Shown one piece after another: positions 41,310-46,793 of a stretch of DNA of 46,793 nt (positions are counted from its first letter, which is position 1; each line of letters starts with the position of its first letter). The notes beneath the pieces were generated by a model. The model did no database searches, was not told the DNA's origin, and saw only the letters and a list, made by a program, of their open reading frames with translations. The translations under genes and the position numbers were made by a program. This DNA comes from Cumulibacter manganitolerans (GTDB lineage: Bacteria > Actinomycetota > Actinomycetes > Mycobacteriales > Antricoccaceae): positions 1 through 46,793 of the forward strand of contig NZ_WBKP01000027.1 in assembly GCF_009602465.1 (NCBI RefSeq). The letters are read 5' to 3'.

Positions 41310-42437
41310 ATGGACACCCAGTACTTCGCAGACCCGCATCTCGCCGAGCTGCACGGCGCGGGGGCCGCGCTCGCGAAATCCGCGTTCGTCGGCGCCGACC
41401 TCGACCAGCCGCTCTCAGCCGACCAGCTGCGGGTGGTCTTCGCGTCCCTGGCGCCCACCGGCTACCTCGGCGGCCGGGTCGACGAGGCGGACGGCGGCAG
41501 CGGGTTCACCGCCGAGGAGTTCGGCGCCCTCCTGGAGGGCGTCGCCGAGGTGGCGCCGTACCTGTCCAACCACAACGTGCAGCGGGAGATCGCCCGCCTC
41601 GGCTCGCCGGCGGCCAAGGACCGCTGGATGCCGCGGTTGCTGCGCGGCGACCTGATCGGCACGATCGCCGTCACCGAGACCCAGGCCGGCACGGACCTCA
41701 GCGGCGTCGAGGCGACGCTGAGCCCGGCGGACGACGGCTACACGCTCACCGGCCAGAAGCTGTGGGCGGTGCACACCATGACGGCCGACGTGGCCATCGT
41801 GCTGGCCCGCGACGCCGACGGCGACCTGGTCCGCGCGATCGTCGACCTCGACCAGCCGTCGGTGCAGCGGCAGGCCATCCCGACCGCCGGGCTGCGCTTC
41901 CTCACCTTCGGCCTGCTGGAGTTCCACCGCACGCCGGTCGCCCGCGACGATCTGCTGGACGTCGGCGGCGACGAGGGAGTCGCGCGGATGCTGGCCGCCG
42001 ACCGCGCGCTCAGCGCCATCCAGGCCACCTCGGTCGCGCAGCGCGCGATCCACGCGACCATCAAGCAGCTGTCGACGCGGCGGATCGCCGGCGAGCCGGT
42101 GACCGACCGTGACGCCATCCGGCTCGAGGTGGGCCGGATGAGCGCGAGCGTCGAGGCCGCCCGCGCCTACGCGTATCAGGCGCTGCGCTTCCTGGACGCC
42201 GATCAGCGCGGCGTCGACGCGCTGGCCGCGGGAGCGAAGGCGCACGCGACGGAGGTCTGCTCGCAGGTGTGCGCGCGCGCCGTCGAGCTGTGCTCGGCCG
42301 AGGGGCTGATCGTCGGCAGCGAGGTGCTGCGGCTGCGCGACGACCTGGAGATGCTGGCCACCGCGCACGGCACCTCGCTCGTCAACGCCCTCGACTGGGG
42401 CGAGTACGTCATCGAGCAGTCCCAGATCCGTCGCTGA
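41310..42437 (+). CDS. Acyl-CoA dehydrogenase-like protein, catalytic Glu apparently replaced
   Basis: The protein has 375 residues from the ATG at 41310 (GGGAG 4 bases upstream). It has the acyl-CoA dehydrogenase FAD-binding segment AVTETQAGTDLSG and the beta-strand TLTGQKLWAV. Near the C-terminus, where the catalytic Glu of medium-chain enzymes lies in YEGT, this protein reads TAHGT with His353. The flavin-binding QxxGGxG is also not evident (AEGLIVGSE). It may be a non-catalytic subunit of a heterodimeric ACAD, as known for several actinobacterial FadE pairs, or have another activity. Its gene diverges from the cyclase gene. Confidence 0.83.
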   Translation: MDTQYFADPHLAELHGAGAALAKSAFVGADLDQPLSADQLRVVFASLAPTGYLGGRVDEADGGSGFTAEEFGALLEGVAEVAPYLSNHNVQREIARLGSPAAKDRWMPRLLRGDLIGTIAVTETQAGTDLSGVEATLSPADDGYTLTGQKLWAVHTMTADVAIVLARDADGDLVRAIVDLDQPSVQRQAIPTAGLRFLTFGLLEFHRTPVARDDLLDVGGDEGVARMLAADRALSAIQATSVAQRAIHATIKQLSTRRIAGEPVTDRDAIRLEVGRMSASVEAARAYAYQALRFLDADQRGVDALAAGAKAHATEVCSQVCARAVELCSAEGLIVGSEVLRLRDDLEMLATAHGTSLVNALDWGEYVIEQSQIRR

Positions 42438-42438
42438 C

Positions 42439-43485
42439 TCAGCGCCCCAAGACCAAGCAGTCGGTGACCGTCTCGCCGTCCGTGTACAGCTTGACCGTGT
42501 CGCCGACCGTCGGCCGTGTCGTCGTCGCCGGGATCCGGTAGTCGTACGTCGCCGGATTGTTGTTGACCGGCCCGTCCCCGCCGCTCGGGACGGCGCGATC
42601 CAGCGCGATCGTCACCGACCCGTCCGCGCTCGGCGTCACGGCGGTGACGATGCCGTAGTCGTAGGTTCGCAGGTCGCCCTGGCGGGCGGGCAGCTTCGCC
42701 TGCTGCAGCGCCTCCTTCATCGCGGCCACCACTGCCGGCGTGGCGTGCTCGCTGAACAGCACGTAGGTCGGCTTCCCCACGGTCACGAACGTCGCGGTGT
42801 CGACCGACGTCCCGTCGGCACACACCCAGTGGTAGCCCCGGTACTCGACCGGGTGCCCATCGGACTGGAAGCTCTCGTACCCGCTCAGCGATCTGCTCCC
42901 ACCCGACGCCGGCGGGCAGTACTGCGGGTCGCTCGCGTACCCACCGTCGGTGTCGGCGTCGACCGTCTCCTGGCGGCTCACCACCTCGATCGTGCAGGTG
43001 CTCCCGTCGTCGCCGAGACAGACGCGCGCCGGATCACCGGTCGGCGATTTGGCCACCTGGAACCCCGGTGGGATCGGGATCTGGGCTCCGCCGTACACAC
43101 CGGGCACGTACTGGACCGCGGCCGCCGTGCTCGACGCCGAGCTCGCCGTCGCGGTGCTCGGCTGGGTGGACTGCGTGGTCTCCCTCGGCGCGGACGACTG
43201 GCTGACGCCACCGGGGCCGGACGACCGGCTGACGCCGCCGGGGCCGGCCGGCCGGGTCTCGCGGTGCTGCGCCGCGAAGGTCCCGACCCCGACCGCGATG
43301 CCGATGACGGCCGCGCCGGCCAGCAGCGCGATCCGAGACCTGCGCCATCCACCGTCCGAGCCTGGCGCGCCTACCGGGTCCCCCGGCCGGCCCAGGTCGA
43401 GAGGGGGTACCGGTCGATCGTCCGGAAAGGCGTCGCGCGCGTGGCGGGCGAGCGTGGCGCGCAGGTCGTCCTCGAGCTCGCTCAT
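42439..43485 (-). CDS. Membrane-anchored protein of a SigE-family sigma factor operon (possible anti-sigma factor)
   Basis: The 348-residue protein begins with a charged cytoplasmic-looking segment (MSELEDDLRATLARHARDAF), then one membrane helix around residues 50-70. A low-complexity Ser/Thr/Gly/Pro linker and an external domain of about 220 residues with several cysteines follow. Its start overlaps the sigma gene's stop by 4 bases (ATGA). Position and topology match the membrane-bound partners of SigE-type sigma factors, but there is no zinc anti-sigma motif (HxxxCxxC), so the anti-sigma role is inferred. I do not recognise the external domain. Confidence 0.72.
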   Translation of the reverse strand: MSELEDDLRATLARHARDAFPDDRPVPPLDLGRPGDPVGAPGSDGGWRRSRIALLAGAAVIGIAVGVGTFAAQHRETRPAGPGGVSRSSGPGGVSQSSAPRETTQSTQPSTATASSASSTAAAVQYVPGVYGGAQIPIPPGFQVAKSPTGDPARVCLGDDGSTCTIEVVSRQETVDADTDGGYASDPQYCPPASGGSRSLSGYESFQSDGHPVEYRGYHWVCADGTSVDTATFVTVGKPTYVLFSEHATPAVVAAMKEALQQAKLPARQGDLRTYDYGIVTAVTPSADGSVTIALDRAVPSGGDGPVNNNPATYDYRIPATTTRPTVGDTVKLYTDGETVTDCLVLGR

Positions 43486-43967
43486 CGGGCACCTCCGAGT
43501 GCTTCCTTGAGGGCAGTCATTCCGCGGCTCGTCGACGACTTGACGGTCCCCGCCGAGATGCCCAGGGCACCGGCGATCTCCGCTTCCGACAGGCCGCTCC
43601 AGTAGCGCAGCACCAGCACCTCGCGTTGCCGGTCCGGCAGCGCGCGGAGCGCCTCGATCAGCCGGCTCTGCTCGGCCTCCCGCATGAGTCTCGTGTCTGC
43701 GGGCGGTCCCTCCTTCTCACCGGCGAGCGCGTGCAGGTGCTTGCGGGCGACGACGGTGTGCCGCACGGCGGAACGAGACCGATTGAGGATCGCCCTTCGC
43801 ACGTACGCCAGCGCCGCCTCGGGGCGGTGCAGACGGTGCTCGGCCCGATGCAGGGCGAGGAAGGCGTCCTGCACCAGGTCCTCCGCGGCGTCCGCGCTGC
43901 CGGTCAGCAGATATGCCAGCCGCACCATTTGGTGCCAGTTGTCCGCGTACAGCGCCTGTACGTCCAC
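43482..43967 (-). CDS. SigE-family ECF RNA polymerase sigma factor
   Basis: The 161-residue extracytoplasmic-function sigma factor has region 2 (ALYADNWHQMVRLAYLLTG and AEDLVQDAFLALHRA) and region 4 (LPDRQREVLVLRYWSGLSEAE and ALGISAGTVKSSTSRGMTAL). It belongs to the actinobacterial SigE group with short region 4. The GTG at 43967 is preceded by GGGAGG 5 bases away. A CCGACAACCTTCCG sequence 41 bases upstream may be its own -35 element; a near copy precedes the histidine kinase gene at 46593. Confidence 0.92.
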   Translation of the reverse strand: MDVQALYADNWHQMVRLAYLLTGSADAAEDLVQDAFLALHRAEHRLHRPEAALAYVRRAILNRSRSAVRHTVVARKHLHALAGEKEGPPADTRLMREAEQSRLIEALRALPDRQREVLVLRYWSGLSEAEIAGALGISAGTVKSSTSRGMTALKEALGGAR

Positions 43968-44007
43968 GGTGCCTCCCTTCGCCTTGCATCCAGTCGCACG
44001 GAGGCGT

Positions 44008-44021
44008 CGGAAGGTTGTCGG
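44008..44021 (-). promoter_or_regulatory. Candidate ECF-sigma -35 element of the sigma operon
   Basis: On the minus strand this reads CCGACAACCTTCCG, 41 bases before the sigma gene GTG. ACAACC-type -35 elements are common for SigE-type sigma factors. A clear -10 is not visible. The same 14-mer with one change lies at 46661-46674. Confidence 0.4.
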
Positions 44022-44162
44022 CGCGCCCCATCCGTGTCCCTATCGTGACCTGGGCCTACGGTGTCCCATCTCAGCAGCGAGACGATCTCGGCAGCCGATC
44101 GGCAGCCGTTCACCGTGCCGGAATGTCTCATTTCTGTCGGCCACAGGTGGCAGGCTCAGCCC

Positions 44163-44729
44163 ATGAGCGACATCCAGCTGAACGAGTCACTCGTCATGCA
44201 GCTCGACGTGCACTGGACGGGGCAGCTACGGCCGCGCCTGCAGGGGCTCACCGACGACGAGTACTTCTGGGAGCCGGTCGACGGCTGCTGGAACGTGCGG
44301 CGGCGCGGTACGTCCACGGCGCCCATCGCGGCCGGCTCGGGCGACTGGGTCGTCGAGTTCGAGATGCCCGAGCCCGTGCCGGCGCCGGTGACCACGATCG
44401 CGTGGCGGCTGGCGCACATCGTCGTCGGCGTGCTCGGCAGCCGGGTGGCGAGCCATTTCGGGGGCCCGGTGTGCGAGTACGAGACCTGGTCGTACGCCGG
44501 CGGCGCCGACGAGGCGCTGCGCCAGCTCGACGAGCAGTACGCCGCGTGGGTCGCCGGCGTCCGCACGCTCGGCGAGGACCGGCTGGCGGAGCCGTGCGGA
44601 CCGGCGGAGGGTCCGTACGCCGACTACCCGATGCTCGACCTGGTGCTGCACATCAACCGCGAGGTGATCCACCACGGTGCCGAGATCGCCCTGCTGCGCG
44701 ATCTGTACCGCGCCAGGGGCATCGGCTAG
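44163..44729 (+). CDS. DinB-family protein
   Basis: The protein has 188 residues from the ATG at 44163. It has the four-helix DinB_2 form: LNESLVMQLDVHWTGQLRPR at the start, TIAWRLAHIVVGVLGSR with one His, and VLHINREVIHHGAEIALLRDLY at the end with several His residues that would bind a metal. DinB-like proteins include thiol transferases (such as bacillithiol/mycothiol-linked enzymes) and many of unknown role. It ends in a CTAG shared with the stop of the convergent response-regulator gene. Upstream is the divergent sigma-factor operon. Function unassigned beyond family. Confidence 0.85.
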   Translation: MSDIQLNESLVMQLDVHWTGQLRPRLQGLTDDEYFWEPVDGCWNVRRRGTSTAPIAAGSGDWVVEFEMPEPVPAPVTTIAWRLAHIVVGVLGSRVASHFGGPVCEYETWSYAGGADEALRQLDEQYAAWVAGVRTLGEDRLAEPCGPAEGPYADYPMLDLVLHINREVIHHGAEIALLRDLYRARGIG

Positions 44730-45352
44730 CGAAGCATCCCCAGCTCGCGGGCGCGGGCGAGCGCCGCCGTGCGGCTGGAGACCCCGAGCTTGCCGTAGAC
44801 GTGCGCGAGGTGGCTCTTGATGGTCGGCTGGCTCAGGTGCAGCTGGGCGCCGATCTCGCGATTCGACAGACCCGCAGCGACGAGCGCCAGCACCTCACGC
44901 TCTCTTTCGGTGAGCGCGACGTCGGGCCTGCTTTGCCGCTGCTTGAGGCGATCGGCAACGATCGGCGCGAGAACGACACGGCCCTGAGCCGCCGCGTGAA
45001 CGGCTTCGGTCAGCGCGGCCGGCGGCGCGTCCTTCAGCAGATAGCCGCTCGCGCCGGCCTCGATCGCCTCGAGGATGTCGACGTCGTTGTCGTAGTTCGT
45101 GAGCACCAGGACCGCGGGCGGCCTCGGCAGCCGCCGCAGCCGCCGGGTCGCCTCCGCACCCGAGATGCCTTCCGCGAACCGCAGGTCCATGGTGACGACG
45201 TCGACGGGCGGCCTCGCGGTCTGCACCTGGACGATCGCATCGAGCGCGAGTCCGACCTCGCCGGTGATCTCGATGTCCGGGTCACCGGCGAGTACGGCGC
45301 GGAGCCCGGACCGCACGATCGGGTGGTCGTCGGCGATCAGCACGCGGATCAT
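44726..45352 (-). CDS. NarL/LuxR-family response regulator
   Basis: The 208-residue regulator has a receiver domain with the acidic pocket (ADDHP) and the phospho-acceptor Asp56 in VTMDLRFAEG. A C-terminal LuxR-type helix-turn-helix follows (LTEREREVLALVAAGLSNREIGAQLHLS...). It would be phosphorylated by the histidine kinase encoded just upstream, whose stop overlaps its ATG (ATGA at 45349-45352). The stop codon is embedded in a CTAG shared with the convergent DinB gene. The target promoters are not visible here. Confidence 0.93.
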   Translation of the reverse strand: MIRVLIADDHPIVRSGLRAVLAGDPDIEITGEVGLALDAIVQVQTARPPVDVVTMDLRFAEGISGAEATRRLRRLPRPPAVLVLTNYDNDVDILEAIEAGASGYLLKDAPPAALTEAVHAAAQGRVVLAPIVADRLKQRQSRPDVALTEREREVLALVAAGLSNREIGAQLHLSQPTIKSHLAHVYGKLGVSSRTAALARARELGMLR

Positions 45353-46593
45353 GACCGCAGTCCTCGTCCCGGATCGCCGGGCGGCACCGGGACCTGCACG
45401 GAGACGAGCGTGCCCTCCCCCGGCTCGCCGACCACGGCGAGGTAGCCGCCGAGCTCGGCGGCGCGAGCGCGCATCCCCGATATGCCGAAGGACCCGTCCG
45501 GCATTCCGCCCGGCGCGAGGACGCGGTCGCTGTCGAACCCGCGCCCGTCGTCGCCGATCTCGAGCAGGACGTCGTCCTCGCCGTATTGCAGGACGACGGT
45601 CGCCGTGCTCGCCTCGGCATGCTTGGCGACGTTGGCCAGCGACTCCTGCGCGATGCGCAGCAGCGTCGCCTCGATCGCGGTAGGCAGGGTGCGAGGGTGT
45701 CCGGCGATCCGGGTGGTCACTCGCAGGCCGCCGCGCGGCTGAGCCGCGACGCGCTCGAGCGCGGTGACGAGCGATCGTCCGGCCAGCGGCGCCGGGGTGA
45801 GATCGGCGATGAACGCTCGCGTCTCGCCGAGCGCCGAGGAGGCGGCGTCCCGCGCCGCCTGCAGATGCTGCTCGCGAGCGGCGGGATCGGCGTCGCGTTC
45901 GGCCGCGTGCACGAGCAGCTGGATGCTGGAGAGGTGCTGGGCGACGGTGTCGTGGAGCTCGCGGCCCAGCCGCGCGCGTTCCGCGAGCCGCCCGGTGCTG
46001 CGCTCGGACTCGACCAGGCGCGCCTGGGCGCTCTCGAGCGCCTCGATGAGCTCGGCGCGCGCGGTGGACTGCGCGATCACGGCACGTAGCCCGATCATCA
46101 CCGCGACGAGGATCCCGGCGCTCGCGATCGGCCCGATGAACGCGGCCGACGTCCACCCGTGGTGCACGCTCTGGCCGAGCCCGGTCAGCACCGCGAGCGT
46201 GATCGCGGTCGCCGTCCCGATCGCCGGCGGCAGCAACCACAGCGAGAGGAAGTAGAGGACGAAGCCGAGGTACGCCGCCTGCCGCGTCAGCACGATCAAC
46301 CCCGCCCAAGGCAGGCAGAGCGCGATCAGCCAGAGCGCCGATCGCCACCGCAGCGCGGAAGCCGGCCGATCGACCAGCTCGCCGTGGCGGTGCAGGACGA
46401 CGGCGCCGCCGATGCCGATCAGCACTTCGACGACGGCGAGGGTGACGACGGGGGCCGCGGATTCGTCGCGTGCCAGCAGCGCCTCGACGACCGGGAACGC
46501 GAGCAGCAGGGCGAGCACCAGGGCGATCGCGACGAGCATCGCGCGCGACACCGCCAGCACCTCGTCGGTCGCGGTCCTCAGGCTCTTCAGCAC
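45349..46593 (-). CDS. Membrane histidine kinase (HisKA_3/NarX-type)
   Basis: The protein has about 414 residues from the GTG at 46593, the start just before the basic stretch that precedes the first membrane helix; a farther in-frame GTG at 46683 would put the coding region across the promoter. The first 190 residues hold about six membrane helices without a periplasmic domain. The dimerisation segment RARLGRELHDTVAQHLSSIQ carries the phospho-acceptor His, and the ATP-binding domain shows RIAQESLANVAKHAEA, DDGRGFD and FGISGMRARA. It forms a two-component pair with the regulator downstream. The signal is unknown and probably sensed in or near the membrane. Confidence 0.88.
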   Translation of the reverse strand: MLKSLRTATDEVLAVSRAMLVAIALVLALLLAFPVVEALLARDESAAPVVTLAVVEVLIGIGGAVVLHRHGELVDRPASALRWRSALWLIALCLPWAGLIVLTRQAAYLGFVLYFLSLWLLPPAIGTATAITLAVLTGLGQSVHHGWTSAAFIGPIASAGILVAVMIGLRAVIAQSTARAELIEALESAQARLVESERSTGRLAERARLGRELHDTVAQHLSSIQLLVHAAERDADPAAREQHLQAARDAASSALGETRAFIADLTPAPLAGRSLVTALERVAAQPRGGLRVTTRIAGHPRTLPTAIEATLLRIAQESLANVAKHAEASTATVVLQYGEDDVLLEIGDDGRGFDSDRVLAPGGMPDGSFGISGMRARAAELGGYLAVVGEPGEGTLVSVQVPVPPGDPGRGLRS

Positions 46594-46660
46594 GGCACCG
46601 ATGGTAGGCGGCCGTGCGAGACCGTCGACGCGATCGGGTTTTCCACAGGTGCGCGGTGGC

Positions 46661-46674
46661 CGGAAAGTTGTCGG
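46661..46674 (-). promoter_or_regulatory. Candidate ECF-sigma -35 element before the histidine kinase gene
   Basis: On the minus strand this reads CCGACAACTTTCCG, matching 13 of 14 bases of the element at 44008-44021 before the sigma gene. It lies 68 bases upstream of the kinase start. No good -10 hexamer is seen. Confidence 0.35.
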
Positions 46675-46696
46675 GCTTGGCACCTATGTTCTAGTC

Positions 46697-46793
46697 ATGG
46701 GCAGCGAGGCGACGAGCGGGGTCATGGCCGACCCGGGCGATGTCGCGCTGGCCGAGATCATCGAGGTGCGCAAGCAGCAGGCCGCGCTGCACC
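46697..46793 (+). CDS. Unidentified gene start, cut by window end (possible DUF222/HNH endonuclease)
   Basis: An ATG at 46697 opens a frame of 32 codons running off the end: MGSEATSGVMADPGDVALAE then IIEVRKQQAALH. The sequence is too short to identify. The Ala/Glu-rich helical start is reminiscent of actinobacterial DUF222/13E12-type HNH endonucleases, whose genes often have a GTTC-containing SOS-like site just upstream; GTTCTAG occurs here at 46688-46694. This is a guess. The gene diverges from the histidine kinase operon. Confidence 0.45.
   Translation, partial: MGSEATSGVMADPGDVALAEIIEVRKQQAALH

Overview
The window is about 70% GC, densely packed, and reads as a chromosomal segment of an actinobacterium (Actinomycetota). 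The evidence is frequent GTG starts and ATGA/GTGA gene overlaps, an SAM-IV-type riboswitch, F420/FMN-type luciferase-like enzymes, a uracil-DNA glycosylase with the GQDPYP form of motif A, and a DUF3263 / LytR_C (VirR-like) / CDC48-like ATPase neighbourhood like that of mycobacteria. I cannot name a genus. There is no phage, plasmid, integrase, transposase, rRNA, tRNA or CRISPR array.

Layout. 1-3.5 kb: two overlapping P-type cation ATPases, the first cut by the window edge. 3.6-8.4 kb: an orphan family-5 solute-binding lipoprotein, ilvE, an amidase, a decayed transglutaminase-like gene and a cold-shock gene. 8.6-12.3 kb: a SAM-IV riboswitch with metY, then an NfeD-like/flotillin membrane pair. 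12.4-15.7 kb: a MarR regulator with a 14-helix drug exporter, then a gene with an AbiEi-like head and a DUF559-like nuclease tail, flanked by related hairpin repeats. 15.8-19.5 kb: an ABC permease and an unusual fusion of an extracytoplasmic alpha/beta hydrolase to an ABC ATPase. 19.6-22.1 kb: an LLM oxidoreductase/FMN reductase pair divergent from a second FMN reductase, with similar palindromes in front of both. 22.1-25.3 kb: a CDC48-like tandem AAA ATPase facing a LytR_C protein and a DUF3263 protein. 25.4-29.9 kb: RarD, a trans-sulfuration-family PLP enzyme, a ChoD-like GMC oxidoreductase and Ung.

29.9-42.4 kb is a catabolic and redox stretch: an LLM enzyme with a flavin reductase, an enoyl-CoA hydratase, thioredoxin and OsmC, a self-sufficient CYP102-type P450-reductase fusion overlapping a TetR gene, then an acyl-CoA synthetase, another LLM enzyme, a cyclase-family hydrolase and an acyl-CoA dehydrogenase-like protein. 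Between the TetR gene and the synthetase lie three copies of a 135-bp inverted repeat. 42.4-46.8 kb: a SigE-family sigma factor with a probable membrane partner, a DinB-like protein, a LuxR-type response regulator with its histidine kinase, and the first codons of another gene.

The observations most worth following are: the P450 fusion, whose reductase lacks the 2'-phosphate-binding residues of NADPH enzymes and whose haem domain lacks the fatty-acid carboxylate anchor of BM3; the hydrolase-ABC fusion with its permease; the tripled palindromic repeat; the matching palindromes at 21.4-21.5 kb; and the acyl-CoA dehydrogenase homologue that appears to lack its catalytic glutamate. All functional statements rest on motif reading, with no database search.
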